This document shows, piece after piece, positions 33,918-43,997 of a DNA stretch of 64,000 bases. The stretch is from Clostridium sp. AM34-11AC. GTDB taxonomy: Bacteria > Bacillota > Clostridia > Lachnospirales > Lachnospiraceae. The notes under the pieces are model-generated. The model saw only the letters and a list, made by a program, of their open reading frames with translations. It was not told the DNA's origin and did no database searches. Both the position numbers and the translations under genes were made by a program. Where the stretch lies: contig NZ_QWGL01000001.1 of NCBI RefSeq assembly GCF_003435375.1, positions 372,001-436,000 of the forward strand, written 5' to 3'. Each line of letters opens with the position of its first letter. Within the stretch, counting starts at the first letter, position 1.

Positions 33918-35429
33918 ATGGAGAAAAAAAAGGGCTTCCAGATGCCGCACACTTATATCATCATTTTTGGTGTCATTCTGTTCGCGGCTCTGCTCACCGT
34001 ATTTATCCCGTTGGGTAAATACGACACAAAAGAAATCACGTATATGCAGAACGGCGTGGAAAAAACAAGAACCGTTCTGGATCCGGAAAGCTTCCAGTAT
34101 ATTCTGGATGAAAACGGAAACAAGGTGACCAAAGCAGCTCCGATCTTCGGAACCGAAGACTTTGGCGGCCAGGGAATTTTAAACTATGTATTCGAGGGCA
34201 TGACCGTCGGCGATAAGAATGGTACCGCTGTCGGAATCATCGCCTTCATTCTGGTCGTAGGCGGTGCCTTCGGTATCGTTCTCCGGACAGGAGCGATAGA
34301 AAGCGGCATTATGCGGGTCATCGCTTTGACAAACGGACGCGAGATCCTTCTGATCCCGATCCTTGTAGTCCTGTTCTCCCTCGGAGGCGCAGTCTTCGGT
34401 ATGGGTGAGGAGGCAATTCCGTTCGTTATGATCCTCGTACCGATGTTTATCGCAATGGGGTATGACGCAGTTGTCGGAATTATGTGCTCCTACGTATCTA
34501 CACAGATCGGCTTCGGTTCTTCCTGGCAGAATCCGTTCGGTCTTGCTGTCGCCCAGGGTGTTGCCGGTGTTCCGGTCATGTCCGGCGCATGGTTCCGTAT
34601 CCCGTTATGGATCTTCTTCACAGGACTTACGATCGTCTTCACAATGCGCTACGCAGTAAAGATCAAGAAAGATCCGAAGCTCTCCGTTGCGTATGAGTCT
34701 GATGAAGAATACAGAAAAGAATTCGCAAAGAACGGCAAAGAGATGCCGCCGTTCACTCTCGGCCACAAGCTTGTTCTTCTCACGGTCGCTGCCTGCATGG
34801 TATGGACGATCTGGGGCGTTGTAAGCGAGGGCTACTATATCCCGGAGATCGCTTCCCAGTTCTTCGTGATGGGTCTTGTTTCCGGTATCATCGGCGTTGT
34901 ATTCAAGCTGAACGACATGAAAGTAAATGACATCGCAAAATCCTTCGACCACGGTGCTGCCGATCTTTTAGGCGCTGCAATGTGTGTCGGAATGGCACAG
35001 GGTATCATCATCATCCTCGGCGGTACAAGTGCAACCGATGGTACGGTCTTAAATACGATCCTTCACAGCATCAGCAACGGAATGCAGAATTTCCCGCCGG
35101 TGATCTCCGCATGGTTTATGTATATCTTCCAGTCCGTATTCAACTTCTTCGTTGTATCCGGTTCCGGACAGGCTGCCCTTACCATGCCGATCATGGCTCC
35201 TCTCGCCGATCTTGTCGGTGTCGAGAGACAGGTTGCTGTTGTTGCGTACCAGCTTGGTGACGCCTTCACAAACTTCATCGTTCCAACCTCCGGCTGCCTC
35301 TTAGGCGCGTTGGCTGCGGCAAAGCTCGACTGGGGCAAATGGGCAAAGTTCCAGATCAAATTCCAGGCTGTCCTGTTTGCATTCGGATCCATCGCTGTGA
35401 TCCTTGCCGTTGTGATCGGTCTCTCATAA
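33918..35429 (+). CDS. YfcC-family membrane carrier
   Basis: A 503-residue transporter of the YfcC family in the AbgT/DcuC/ArsB-like superfamily, with about 12 membrane segments. It starts with a Lys-rich cytosolic tail (MEKKKGFQMPHTYIII), has a periplasmic-side loop after the first helix (about 32-75) and the signature SGSGQAALTMPIMAPLADL late in the protein. Relatives are annotated as basic amino-acid antiporters or C4-dicarboxylate carriers. An M20 amidohydrolase of the AbgA type lies 2.2 kb downstream on the other strand, which may hint at peptide or acyl-amino-acid substrates. Confidence 0.88.
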   Translation: MEKKKGFQMPHTYIIIFGVILFAALLTVFIPLGKYDTKEITYMQNGVEKTRTVLDPESFQYILDENGNKVTKAAPIFGTEDFGGQGILNYVFEGMTVGDKNGTAVGIIAFILVVGGAFGIVLRTGAIESGIMRVIALTNGREILLIPILVVLFSLGGAVFGMGEEAIPFVMILVPMFIAMGYDAVVGIMCSYVSTQIGFGSSWQNPFGLAVAQGVAGVPVMSGAWFRIPLWIFFTGLTIVFTMRYAVKIKKDPKLSVAYESDEEYRKEFAKNGKEMPPFTLGHKLVLLTVAACMVWTIWGVVSEGYYIPEIASQFFVMGLVSGIIGVVFKLNDMKVNDIAKSFDHGAADLLGAAMCVGMAQGIIIILGGTSATDGTVLNTILHSISNGMQNFPPVISAWFMYIFQSVFNFFVVSGSGQAALTMPIMAPLADLVGVERQVAVVAYQLGDAFTNFIVPTSGCLLGALAAAKLDWGKWAKFQIKFQAVLFAFGSIAVILAVVIGLS

Positions 35430-35483
35430 AAACCGGTCTGTCTTCGGTATCAGCCATCTGAAGCTCATTCAGATATAACACAA

Positions 35484-35533
35484 ACTCCGTATCATCCGCG
35501 TGACTCGATCGCGGATAATACGGGGTTTTTTTG
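35484..35533 (+). terminator. Terminator of the YfcC-type gene
   Basis: CTCCGTATCATCCGCG and CGCGGATAATACGGGG pair with two non-Watson-Crick positions around a 9-base loop; T7 follows. Confidence 0.82.
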
Positions 35534-35660
35534 AACGCTTCCCGATGATATCCGAAGAAGGAGCTAACCGGCTCAAAAAGACTTTCTCCCTTGGGAAAAA
35601 TATGATAGAATTTACTGAATACGATAGCACCGGTCGCGATACCGGAGAAAGGAGCTTTTA

Positions 35661-36242
35661 ATGATCGAATCCAGCACGCCTGCCATGAAGGGGGAAAAAA
35701 CAAAATACCGTCTCGCCGCAGCCATGAAGGAATGCATGAAGACAACTCCGGTCGATGCGATCACTGTCCGCCAGATCACAGAGCGCTGCGGCGTCACCCG
35801 CCAGACCTTTTACCGGAATTTTCTTGATAAATATGACCTGATCAACTGGTATTTCGACAAGCTCCTCGCCCGCTCCTTTGAACATATGGGGCGCGGGACC
35901 ACGGTCCTTGACAGCCTGGAGAAAAAATTTACATATATTCAGGAGGAAAAGGCGTTTTTTGCCGCCGCATTCCGCTATGACAGGCAGAATTCCCTGCGGG
36001 AGCATGATTTTAAGCTGATCCTCGCCTTTTATGAAAATCTGATCCGGGAAAAAAGCGGCAGACCGGCCAGCCCTGAGATCCATTTTCTTCTGGAAATGTA
36101 CTGTCAGGGCTCGATCACCATGACCGTAAAGTGGGTTCTCGGCGGCATGGACCTGACCCCGTCCCAGTTTGCCGGGCTTCTCGTCCGCGCGATGCCGGCA
36201 GCGCTGCGGGATCTGTTTCTTGAGTTTCATCTGCTATCCTGA
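35661..36242 (+). CDS. TetR-family regulator (DhaS-like)
   Basis: A 193-residue regulator. The N-terminal helix-turn-helix covers about 15-58 (KYRLAAAMKECMKTTPVDAITVRQITERCGVTRQTFYRNFLDKYDLINWYF is typical, here described by its parts: recognition helix GVTRQTFYRNF). The all-helical C-terminal domain resembles TetR_C in DhaS-type activators. It lies 178 bases upstream of a FucO-like dehydrogenase on the same strand, which it may control; such pairings with glycerol or diol metabolism are known for DhaS. GAAAGGAGC precedes the ATG. Confidence 0.88.
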   Translation: MIESSTPAMKGEKTKYRLAAAMKECMKTTPVDAITVRQITERCGVTRQTFYRNFLDKYDLINWYFDKLLARSFEHMGRGTTVLDSLEKKFTYIQEEKAFFAAAFRYDRQNSLREHDFKLILAFYENLIREKSGRPASPEIHFLLEMYCQGSITMTVKWVLGGMDLTPSQFAGLLVRAMPAALRDLFLEFHLLS

Positions 36243-36419
36243 TCTATTGTTATTTTGCACAATTTTTCCATATCTTTCTTTTGCAATATGTCGATTTTCC
36301 TTAAAGTGTTACACTTGGCCTTTTCTGTAACTTTCTTTTTGCCCTTCGGATTTGTTAATATAATAACAAAGGCACAGAAAGCTTTTGAGATCAAGTATTC
36401 ATGGAAGGAGTTTTTTATC

Positions 36420-37568
36420 ATGGCAAATCGTATTATGTTAAATCAGACATCTTATCACGGAGCAGGCGCGATTCAGGAGATCGCGAACGAGGCGAAAGCC
36501 CACGGCTTTAAAAAGGCGTTCGTATGTTCCGACCCGGATCTCGTAAAATTCAAGGTTACCGCCAAAGTAACCGACATTCTGACCGCAAACGGTCTTGACT
36601 ACGAGCTCTACTCCGATATTAAAGCAAACCCGACGATCCAGAATGTCCAGCACGGTGTTGAAGCATTTAAGGCATCCGGCGCTGACTACCTGATCGCCAT
36701 CGGCGGCGGCTCCTCCATGGATACCTCCAAAGCGATCGGCATCATCATCGCAAACCCGGAATTTGAGGATGTAAGAAGTCTTGAGGGTGTTGCACCGACG
36801 AAAAAACCGTGTGTTCCGATCATCGCCGTTCCGACAACAGCCGGTACTGCTGCCGAGGTTACGATCAACTATGTTATCACCGATATCGAGAGAAAACGTA
36901 AATTTGTATGCGTTGACCCGCATGACATGCCGATCATTGCGATCGTTGACCCTGATATGATGTCCTCCATGCCGAAGGGACTTACCGCTTCTACGGGTAT
37001 GGATGCCCTGACCCATGCCATCGAAGGCTATACAACAAAGGCTGCCTGGGAAATGACCGATATGTTCCATCTGAAAGCCATCGAGATCATCTCAAAATCT
37101 CTGCGCGGTGCTGTAGCAAACACAAAGGAAGGCCGCGAGGGAATGGCTCTCGGTCAGTACATTGCCGGTATGGGCTTCTCCAACGTTGGTCTTGGTATCG
37201 CCCACTCCATGGCACACACACTCGGTGCTGTCTATGATACCCCGCACGGTGTTGCCTGCGCAATGATGCTTCCGATCGTTATGGAATATAATCAGGAATG
37301 CACCGGCGAAAAATATCGTGAGATCGCGCGTGCAATGGGCGTTGCAAATGTTGATTCCATGTCTCAGGACGAATACCGGAAAGCTGCTGTTGACGCTGTC
37401 AAGAAGCTCTCCGCGGATGTCGGAATTCCGTCTGTCCTTGAGGCGATCAAAGAGGAAGACCTTCCGTTCCTTGCGGAGTCCGCACACGCAGATGCCTGCG
37501 CACCGGGCAATCCGAAGGATGCCAGCGTAGAAGACCTGAAAGACCTGTTCCGTAAGATCATGGCATAA
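36420..37568 (+). CDS. fucO: Iron-containing alcohol dehydrogenase, lactaldehyde reductase type
   Basis: A 382-residue group III alcohol dehydrogenase, closely aligned with E. coli FucO over its full length (MANRI.LNQTSYHGAGAI, KRKFVCVDPHD, MALGQYIAGMGFSNVGLG). The Fe(II) ligands fall at the expected places: Asp195, His199, His262 and His276, and the NAD motif GGGSSMDT is at 96-102. FucO reduces L-lactaldehyde to 1,2-propanediol in fucose or rhamnose fermentation. No fucose genes are nearby, so a more general aldehyde reductase role is also possible. AAGGAG lies 10 bases upstream of the ATG. Confidence 0.92.
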   Translation: MANRIMLNQTSYHGAGAIQEIANEAKAHGFKKAFVCSDPDLVKFKVTAKVTDILTANGLDYELYSDIKANPTIQNVQHGVEAFKASGADYLIAIGGGSSMDTSKAIGIIIANPEFEDVRSLEGVAPTKKPCVPIIAVPTTAGTAAEVTINYVITDIERKRKFVCVDPHDMPIIAIVDPDMMSSMPKGLTASTGMDALTHAIEGYTTKAAWEMTDMFHLKAIEIISKSLRGAVANTKEGREGMALGQYIAGMGFSNVGLGIAHSMAHTLGAVYDTPHGVACAMMLPIVMEYNQECTGEKYREIARAMGVANVDSMSQDEYRKAAVDAVKKLSADVGIPSVLEAIKEEDLPFLAESAHADACAPGNPKDASVEDLKDLFRKIMA

Positions 37569-37593
37569 AAATGCCTTCTCGCATTTCTGAAAA

Positions 37594-37626
37594 GAGCTCC
37601 GGCAAAACTGGCCGGAGCTCTTTTTA
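37594..37626. terminator. Bidirectional terminator after fucO
   Basis: GAGCTCCGGC and GCCGGAGCTC form a perfect 10-bp stem; T5 follows. The reverse strand serves the convergent M20 gene less strongly. Confidence 0.85.
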
Positions 37627-37658
37627 TCTGGCTTTTTATCACATGCACTTCTCACCCA

Positions 37659-38969
37659 TTAGTGCATAATGTCATAAACCACACCGCAGAAGATCTTCAC
37701 CGCATTCGGAAGAACCTGCTCGTCGATATCGAAGATGCGGCTGTGACCCGGACCGGCTTCGTGGGTGAGGACGCGCATGAAGGTCGCCTGTCCGCCCTGT
37801 TCCTGGACGCGGTTCATCATATAGGAGACATCCTCGCTGCCGCCGTTTTTGCTGCTCATTTCCTTCGCAACCGGCAGATGAAGATCTTCCTCGCAGACTC
37901 TCTTCACCCGCTCCATCAGCGCCTCACTGCTCGCCAGGGAGTTTGCCGCGCCCATAAGCTTCATCTCACAGGTGCATCCGTGCATTTTTGCCGCGCTCTC
38001 GATAATGTTCACTGCGTAATTTTTCATGTACTCGTTGATCTCGGTGGTCTCACCGCGAACCTCGATCTCCATCTTCGCCTCGTCCGCGATAACATTCCGT
38101 CCGCTTCCGGCAACAACAGTTCCCACATTTACTCTGGACACGCCGCCGGAGTGACGCGGAATCGCATAAAGGTTTAAGATCGCCGTCCCGACTGCCAGCA
38201 TGACATTCCGCCCAACCTCCGGTGATCCGCCCGCATGGGCAGATTTTCCGTGGAAGATCACATCATATTTTGTCGTTGCGAGAGAGCCATAGCTTCCCGG
38301 AATTACCACTGCCGGATCGTCCTCTTTCTTATTCGTCACATGAGAGCCGATCAGGTAATCCACACCGTCAAGATGTCCGTTATCAACGATGGATTTCGCG
38401 CCGCGGACACCCTCTTCCGCCGGCTGGAAGATCAGTTTCACGGTTCCATGGAGCTGATCCTTAATAGACATCAGGACTTTCGCCACACCAAGACCAATGG
38501 TAGCATGTCCATCATGTCCGCAGGCATGCATGAAGCCTTCATTTACAGAGTTAAATCTCTCTTTCGCCGGTCTGTGGCTCGGATCATGCTCCTCAAATAC
38601 GCCGAGGGCATCGATATCAAACCGCATGGCAACCGTCGGACCTTCGCCGCAGCGCAGGATTCCGATCACACCGGTCATTCCTCCCTTTGTGTACTTAACA
38701 AACTCCGGATCCGCTCCCTGGGCAACGGCACGCTCATACTGTTCCTCTAACTTTTCCTCAGACGGAACGCCCATTCTGGAATCCTTTTTGCAGACCTGAT
38801 CTCCGACAAGCACTTCATATCCAAGCTCTGTCAGTTTCCGTGCAATAATGGACGATGTCCTCATCTCAAACCAGCCCGGCTCCGCGTACTTATGAAAGTC
38901 ACGTCTCTGCGCTGTAAGGTCACCCGCCATCTCATCGCTCATGGTCTTGATCTGATCGTAAATATTCAT
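37659..38969 (-). CDS. M20 amidohydrolase, AbgA-like
   Basis: A 436-residue zinc-dependent peptidase/amidohydrolase of the M20D group. The metal motif HACGHDGHATIGLG, FQPAEEG with the catalytic Glu pair, and the dimerisation-domain motif GKSAHAGGSPEVGRNVM are visible. The N-terminal DLTAQRRDFHKYAEPGWFEMRTSS and an insertion after it are typical of AbgA (p-aminobenzoyl-glutamate hydrolase subunit) rather than hippurate hydrolases. It stands alone on the minus strand between fucO and asnS. Substrate is inference. Confidence 0.9.
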   Translation of the reverse strand: MNIYDQIKTMSDEMAGDLTAQRRDFHKYAEPGWFEMRTSSIIARKLTELGYEVLVGDQVCKKDSRMGVPSEEKLEEQYERAVAQGADPEFVKYTKGGMTGVIGILRCGEGPTVAMRFDIDALGVFEEHDPSHRPAKERFNSVNEGFMHACGHDGHATIGLGVAKVLMSIKDQLHGTVKLIFQPAEEGVRGAKSIVDNGHLDGVDYLIGSHVTNKKEDDPAVVIPGSYGSLATTKYDVIFHGKSAHAGGSPEVGRNVMLAVGTAILNLYAIPRHSGGVSRVNVGTVVAGSGRNVIADEAKMEIEVRGETTEINEYMKNYAVNIIESAAKMHGCTCEMKLMGAANSLASSEALMERVKRVCEEDLHLPVAKEMSSKNGGSEDVSYMMNRVQEQGGQATFMRVLTHEAGPGHSRIFDIDEQVLPNAVKIFCGVVYDIMH

Positions 38970-39145
38970 TCGTTTGCCCTCCCGTGTGCTATTTTATTAT
39001 TATTATAGTCGATATTTCGAGATTTTTCTATAAAAACTTATTTTTCTATTTCTATTTTACTTACAAATCTTGGTGGACTCTGTAATTTCTGCTCGGGAAG
39101 CCTTTAAAAAACTCCCGAAAACCCCCGTGTTATGCCCATTTCACC

Positions 39146-39174
39146 TTGAATCCCCATAAAAAATACGCTATACT
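39146..39174 (+). promoter_or_regulatory. Promoter of asnS
   Basis: TTGAAT (39146-39151), 17 bases, TATACT (39169-39174), 59 bases upstream of the asnS start. No T-box sequence is found in the leader. Confidence 0.8.
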
Positions 39175-39233
39175 AATACCAGATTGCACATTTATCTAAG
39201 CTAAGAAGAGAGATATAAGGAGAAGGAAGAATC

Positions 39234-40625
39234 ATGCAGTTGACAACAGTGAAAGAGCTCTTTAAAGAGCGTGACAAATATTTAAACCAGGAGATCCAGG
39301 TCGGCGGTTGGATCCGCAGCATCCGTGATTCCAAGGCGTTCGGCTTTATCGTATTAAATGATGGTACAAGCTTCGATACCTTACAGATCGTTTACCATGA
39401 CACAATGGCAAATTTCGCAGAGGTTTCCAAATTAAATGTAGGCGCTGCCATTGTCGTAAAAGGTACTCTCGTTGCGACTCCGGAGGCAAAGCAGCCGTTT
39501 GAGATCCAGGCAACAGAAGTTACCGTTGAGGGTGCTTCCAGCGCAGACTACCCGCTCCAGAAAAAACGCCACACTTTCGAATATCTTCGTACGATTCCGC
39601 ATCTCCGCGCACGTACAAATACATTCCAGGCTGTATTCCGTGTGCGTTCCCTGATCGCTTACGCGATCCATCAGTACTTCCAGGAGCAGGGCTTCGTCTA
39701 TGTCCACACTCCGTTAATCACCTCCAGTGACTGTGAGGGTGCCGGTGAGATGTTCCAGGTAACGACTCTCGATCTTGACAACGTTCCGAAGACTGAGGAC
39801 GGCGCAGTTGATTACAGCAAGGACTTCTTCGGAAAACATACAAGCCTTACCGTAAGCGGACAGTTAAACGCTGAGACCTACGCAATGGCATTCCGCAATG
39901 TTTATACCTTCGGACCGACCTTCCGTGCTGAGAATTCCAACACGACCCGTCATGCAGCTGAGTTCTGGATGATCGAGCCGGAGATGGCATTCGCAGATCT
40001 CGATGACAATATGGCTGTCGCTGAAGGCATGTTAAAGTACGTGATCCGCTACGTTCTCGAGAACGCTCCGTCCGAGATGAACTTCTTCAACCAGTTCGTC
40101 GACAAGGGACTTCTCGACCGCTTAAACAACGTATTAAATTCCGAATTCGGCCACGTTACCTACACAGAGGCTGTAAAGCTCCTTGAAGAGCACAACGATG
40201 AGTTCGATTACAAGGTATTCTGGGGCTGCGATCTCCAGACAGAGCATGAGCGCTATCTGACAGAAAAGATCTTCAAGAGACCGGTATTCGTTACCGACTA
40301 CCCGAAGGAGATCAAGGCGTTCTACATGAAATTAAATCCGGACGGAAAGACCGTTGCCGCTGTGGACTGTCTCGTTCCGGGCATCGGCGAGATCATCGGC
40401 GGAAGCCAGCGTGAGGACGATTACGAAAAGCTCCTCGCCCGCATGAACGAACTCGGATTAAAGCCGGAAGACTACGGTTTCTATCTCGATCTGAGAAAAT
40501 ACGGCAGTGTCCGCCACTCCGGTTTCGGTCTCGGCTTCGAGCGCTGCGTAATGTACCTCACAGGAATGGGCAATATCCGCGACGTAGTTCCGTTCCCGCG
40601 TACCGTTAATAACTGCGAATTATAA
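39234..40625 (+). CDS. asnS: Asparaginyl-tRNA synthetase
   Basis: A 463-residue class IIb synthetase with the N-terminal OB-fold anticodon-binding domain (about 1-115, [24 protein letters not shown]) and catalytic domain. Motif 2 is [21 protein letters not shown] and motif 3 [25 protein letters not shown]; the Asn-specific start of the catalytic core [17 protein letters not shown] separates it from AspRS. AAGGAGAAGGAAG lies before the ATG. It is monocistronic with its own promoter and terminator. Confidence 0.97.
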   Translation: MQLTTVKELFKERDKYLNQEIQVGGWIRSIRDSKAFGFIVLNDGTSFDTLQIVYHDTMANFAEVSKLNVGAAIVVKGTLVATPEAKQPFEIQATEVTVEGASSADYPLQKKRHTFEYLRTIPHLRARTNTFQAVFRVRSLIAYAIHQYFQEQGFVYVHTPLITSSDCEGAGEMFQVTTLDLDNVPKTEDGAVDYSKDFFGKHTSLTVSGQLNAETYAMAFRNVYTFGPTFRAENSNTTRHAAEFWMIEPEMAFADLDDNMAVAEGMLKYVIRYVLENAPSEMNFFNQFVDKGLLDRLNNVLNSEFGHVTYTEAVKLLEEHNDEFDYKVFWGCDLQTEHERYLTEKIFKRPVFVTDYPKEIKAFYMKLNPDGKTVAAVDCLVPGIGEIIGGSQREDDYEKLLARMNELGLKPEDYGFYLDLRKYGSVRHSGFGLGFERCVMYLTGMGNIRDVVPFPRTVNNCEL

Positions 40626-40668
40626 AGAAACAGCAGCCCGCCGCGTCCTTTCGATGCATGGCAGCCGC

Positions 40669-40704
40669 AAGGGAGCGCACAGAGATCTGTTGCGCTCCTT
40701 TTCA
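40669..40704 (+). terminator. Terminator of asnS
   Basis: AGGGAGCGCA and TGCGCTCCTT pair (one G-T) around an 11-base loop, followed by TTTTC. Confidence 0.7.
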
Positions 40705-40840
40705 CATTTACGCGGCAGCAATCCCCCGGTGACCGAACTGCCGCGGTAACCTGAGAAACACGTTTTTGCGGACTTTCACAGTCCACCACTTCGATACTGG
40801 AGCGCAGTATATCTGCAATCCATACACCATGGAGGAATGT

Positions 40841-41917
40841 ATGAAATTTATTCACACCGCCGATATCCACTGGGGCATGATCCCGGACAGCGATAAGCCC
40901 TGGGGGAAAAAGAGGGAACAGGCGATCCGTCTGACGTTCCAGGGGATCATCGAGGACGCCAGGGACTCCCGCGCGGACCTTCTTCTGATCTCTGGTGACT
41001 TATTCCACCGCCAGCCCTTAGCGAGGGATCTCAAAGAGGTCAACTACCTGTTCTCCACGATTCCGGGAACCCGCGTGGTCATCATCGCCGGAAATCATGA
41101 CCGGATTCGGAAAAGTTCTGCACTTCTCAGCTTCACCTGGGCCCCGAACGTCACATTTCTGATGGGCGAGGAGCTCTCTTCCGTCTATTTCGAGGAGCTG
41201 AACACGGAAGTTTACGGTTTCAGCTACCACACAGCCGAGATCACTGAGGCGAAGGCTGACAATATTTCCCTGCCGGCGTCCAGACGCACCAGAATCCTCA
41301 TGCTCCACGGCGGTGACGCGAAACATGTTCCTTTTGACCGGAATGCACTGGCCGCATCCCCGTTCTCCTACATCGCTCTCGGACATATCCACAAGCCGGA
41401 AATCCTTCTTGAAAACCGCATGGCCTATGCCGGTTCCCCGGAACCATTAGACATGACGGAGACCGGACCACACGGATATTTTATCGGTGAAATCGACACC
41501 ACCAGCGGACATGTGACCTCCCTTCAGTTTAAGGAAGTCTGCCAGGCCCAGTACATCCCTCTTGTGGTCAATGTGACACCCCAGACTACGAATACCGAAC
41601 TTTCCCAGATCATTGCCGACGAGATCCGCAAGCGCGGTGCCAACAATATCTACCGCTTCCGGATCCGCGGCATGCGGGACCCGGATATCAGCTTTGATCT
41701 GGATTTTCTCTCCGGTCAGTGGAATATTATCGAGATCCTGGACGAGTCGGAGCCACAGTATGATTTCCACGCCTTGTTCGCGGAACATCCAGGTGACATG
41801 ATCGGCTTTTATATCCAGGCACTCATGAAGAATGATATGAGTCCGGTGGAGAAGAAAGCCCTCTACTATGGAATTCATGCCCTGCTTATGACAAAAGATG
41901 AAAGGAGCCAGCCATGA
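40841..41917 (+). CDS. SbcD/Mre11-like DNA repair exonuclease (YhaO type)
   Basis: A 358-residue metallophosphoesterase of the SbcD/Mre11 class. Motifs: IHTADIHWG, ISGDLFHR, IIAGNHDR, MLHGGD and ALGHIHKPE. The length and the pairing with the downstream gene match B. subtilis YhaO rather than SbcD. It would act with the ATPase encoded next, which overlaps it by 4 bases, as an endo/exonuclease complex on DNA ends. GGAGGAATGT precedes the ATG; the frame is open upstream but without a ribosome site. Confidence 0.9.
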   Translation: MKFIHTADIHWGMIPDSDKPWGKKREQAIRLTFQGIIEDARDSRADLLLISGDLFHRQPLARDLKEVNYLFSTIPGTRVVIIAGNHDRIRKSSALLSFTWAPNVTFLMGEELSSVYFEELNTEVYGFSYHTAEITEAKADNISLPASRRTRILMLHGGDAKHVPFDRNALAASPFSYIALGHIHKPEILLENRMAYAGSPEPLDMTETGPHGYFIGEIDTTSGHVTSLQFKEVCQAQYIPLVVNVTPQTTNTELSQIIADEIRKRGANNIYRFRIRGMRDPDISFDLDFLSGQWNIIEILDESEPQYDFHALFAEHPGDMIGFYIQALMKNDMSPVEKKALYYGIHALLMTKDERSQP

Positions 41918-43749
41918 GATTACTCGAATTACATATCGACGGTTTCGGAAAATTTCATGACCGGACCATCTCCTTCAACGACGGGATCAACATTATCTAC
42001 GGAAAGAACGAAGCCGGAAAATCCACGCTTCACACATTTATCCGCGGCATGCTCTTCGGCATCGAGCGGGGGCGCGGACGGGCAGCCAAGAATGATCTGT
42101 ATACAAAGTACGAACCCTGGGAGAACAGCGGAACCTACGAAGGATGGCTGAGACTGGAAAAGGACGGAACCATCTACCGCATCGAGCGCCGGTTCCGGAA
42201 GGAAAATAAGTCTTTAAAGATCATCAATGAGACGAAAGGACTGGAGGAAGAGGCGACACCTGCATTTGTCTCCAGCCTGCTTGACGGTCTCACCGAGACC
42301 ATGTACAACAACACCATCAGTATTGGTCAGTTAAAGAGTGCCACCGAGGACGGGATGGTGACGGAATTAAAGAATTATATTGCCAACATGAACACCACCG
42401 GCAATATTTCCTTAAATATCACAAAAGCGACTGCGTTTTTGAGAAACCAGAAACGTTCCCTCGAGGCGGGTCTGATCCCGGAGGCGAGCCGGGAGTTTAC
42501 CTCTCTTCTCGCGGAGATCCGGAGTGTGGAGGCGGAGATCGCCGGTCCGGAGTACGAGAACCAGCTCGCTGCCTACCAGAATATGAGGACCCAGGTCAAG
42601 GGGCTGATCGACAACACCCAGACACAGAAAAAGGATCTGGACGAGAAACTGGCAAATGGGAAAAAGGTGCTGTCTGACAACGGCTTTACAGACCGGGCAT
42701 CCGTGGATGCCATGTCTTCCGACGCGGAGAGGCTTTACAGCGAATATAATACTCTGAACGGGGAGTGTAACAAGAAGTCCAGAAAGGTTCTTTCCGGTCT
42801 CACAGCGGTTCTCGGAATCGCAGGACTGGGGGCTGCAGCGGCACTTGGATATTTCAACCTCACCGCCTATCTTCCGGTCTGCGGCGCGGCAGCCGCGGCG
42901 GCTGTGATCTTCTTTATCATCTCCCTGTTCATCCGCCAGAAAGATAAGGAGTACCACAGATTGTTCGACAATACTTCCTCTGAACTTGGCGCGCTTCTCG
43001 CGAGACATCTCGGAGATTCCGCAGTGTCTGAGGATGCCATGAACGCGTTCCAGGCGAGAATGGGCGAATTCTCAAAGCTCTGCGATATGGTTGCCCAGTC
43101 TGAGGCAGAGATCAGGAAGTTCTTAGAAGATTTAAGCAATCTCCAGACGAAACAGGCCGGCTGCAGCGAAATGATCGAGAAACAGCAGCGGACACAGTGG
43201 GAGCTTGAGAAGAAATTAGAGCATTTGAGCAACTGCAAGAATAAGGCGAAGGCGTTGAAGCGGACACTGGCGGAAAACGACAGGATCCACGATGAGATCG
43301 TCGCCATTGATCTTGCCCATGAGACTATGGCAGATCTCTCCTCCTCGATCCGTGATTCCTTCGGACTCTACCTGAATAAAGAAGCGTCCCAGTACATTAC
43401 CGGAATCACCGGCGGGATCTATGACAGCATGAGCATCGACGAGAATCTGAATGTCTTCTTAAACACGAAGGCAAAGCTGGTTCCCCTCGAGAATGTCAGC
43501 AGCGGAACCATGGACCAGGTCTATCTCGCCCTGCGTCTCGCCGCCGCAAAGCTTCTCCAGGGATCCGGCTCCGGCTTCCCGCTGATCTTCGATGACAGCT
43601 TTACACAGTATGATGATGAGCGCCTGAAGACGGCACTGGAATGGCTCGCCTCCGCCTATGGCGGCCAGATCATTATTTTCACATGCCATCGCCGGGAAGC
43701 ACAGATGCTGCGGGCCAGACAGGTGGAGTTTCAGTTGATTGAGATGTAA
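41914..43749 (+). CDS. SbcC/Rad50-like ATPase with an internal membrane hairpin (YhaN type)
   Basis: A 611-residue SMC-like ATPase. Walker A GKNEAGKS is at 30-37; a first coiled-coil runs to about 290; two hydrophobic segments (about 294-313 and 317-340) replace the zinc-hook apex; a second coiled-coil follows; the C-terminal lobe has the signature NVSSGTMDQVYLALRLA and Walker B PLIFDDSFTQYDD. The arrangement places the coiled-coil tip in the membrane, as in B. subtilis YhaN. At 611 residues it is much shorter than SbcC (about 1,000) and YhaN (about 960). The start overlaps the nuclease gene by 4 bases. Confidence 0.87.
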   Translation: MRLLELHIDGFGKFHDRTISFNDGINIIYGKNEAGKSTLHTFIRGMLFGIERGRGRAAKNDLYTKYEPWENSGTYEGWLRLEKDGTIYRIERRFRKENKSLKIINETKGLEEEATPAFVSSLLDGLTETMYNNTISIGQLKSATEDGMVTELKNYIANMNTTGNISLNITKATAFLRNQKRSLEAGLIPEASREFTSLLAEIRSVEAEIAGPEYENQLAAYQNMRTQVKGLIDNTQTQKKDLDEKLANGKKVLSDNGFTDRASVDAMSSDAERLYSEYNTLNGECNKKSRKVLSGLTAVLGIAGLGAAAALGYFNLTAYLPVCGAAAAAAVIFFIISLFIRQKDKEYHRLFDNTSSELGALLARHLGDSAVSEDAMNAFQARMGEFSKLCDMVAQSEAEIRKFLEDLSNLQTKQAGCSEMIEKQQRTQWELEKKLEHLSNCKNKAKALKRTLAENDRIHDEIVAIDLAHETMADLSSSIRDSFGLYLNKEASQYITGITGGIYDSMSIDENLNVFLNTKAKLVPLENVSSGTMDQVYLALRLAAAKLLQGSGSGFPLIFDDSFTQYDDERLKTALEWLASAYGGQIIIFTCHRREAQMLRARQVEFQLIEM

Positions 43750-43798
43750 AAGATATTTTTTCAGGATGCATCTGCCCTAAAATCATTTTTGAAAATAC

Positions 43799-43837
43799 AA
43801 AACGGCCGACAGTTTTTTCGCTGTCGACCGTTTTTAT
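43799..43837 (+). terminator. Terminator of the SbcDC-like operon
   Basis: ACGGCCGACAG and CTGTCGACCGT pair with one mismatch around an 8-base loop; T5 follows. Confidence 0.75.
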
Positions 43838-43864
43838 GTTCTTATTCAAATATGAAGTACTTTC

Positions 43865-43997
43865 GTAACTGTTCAGTAGGTCTGCGCACTTGCTGCGCTG
43901 ACCGTAAGAAAACATAGGCTGGAAGGCAAAAATCCCATCAGCGAAGCTGATCTGGAATGGATTTTTGCACGTAACTATGAAGGTACTGAATAGTTAC
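43865..43997. mobile_element. MITE-like element, family B copy 2 (133 bp, inverted)
   Basis: The exact reverse complement of the element at 6693-6825 except for two bases. It is flanked by GTACTTTC on both sides (43857-43864 and 43998-44005), a perfect 8-bp target duplication. It lies in the convergent space between the SbcC-like gene and the siroheme reductase gene. The rest of 43750-44119 holds only the terminator and AT-rich sequence. Confidence 0.9.

Noticed and set aside
38970..39233. T-box or other leader upstream of asnS
   Set aside because: No T-box sequence or terminator is present; only a normal promoter and ribosome site.
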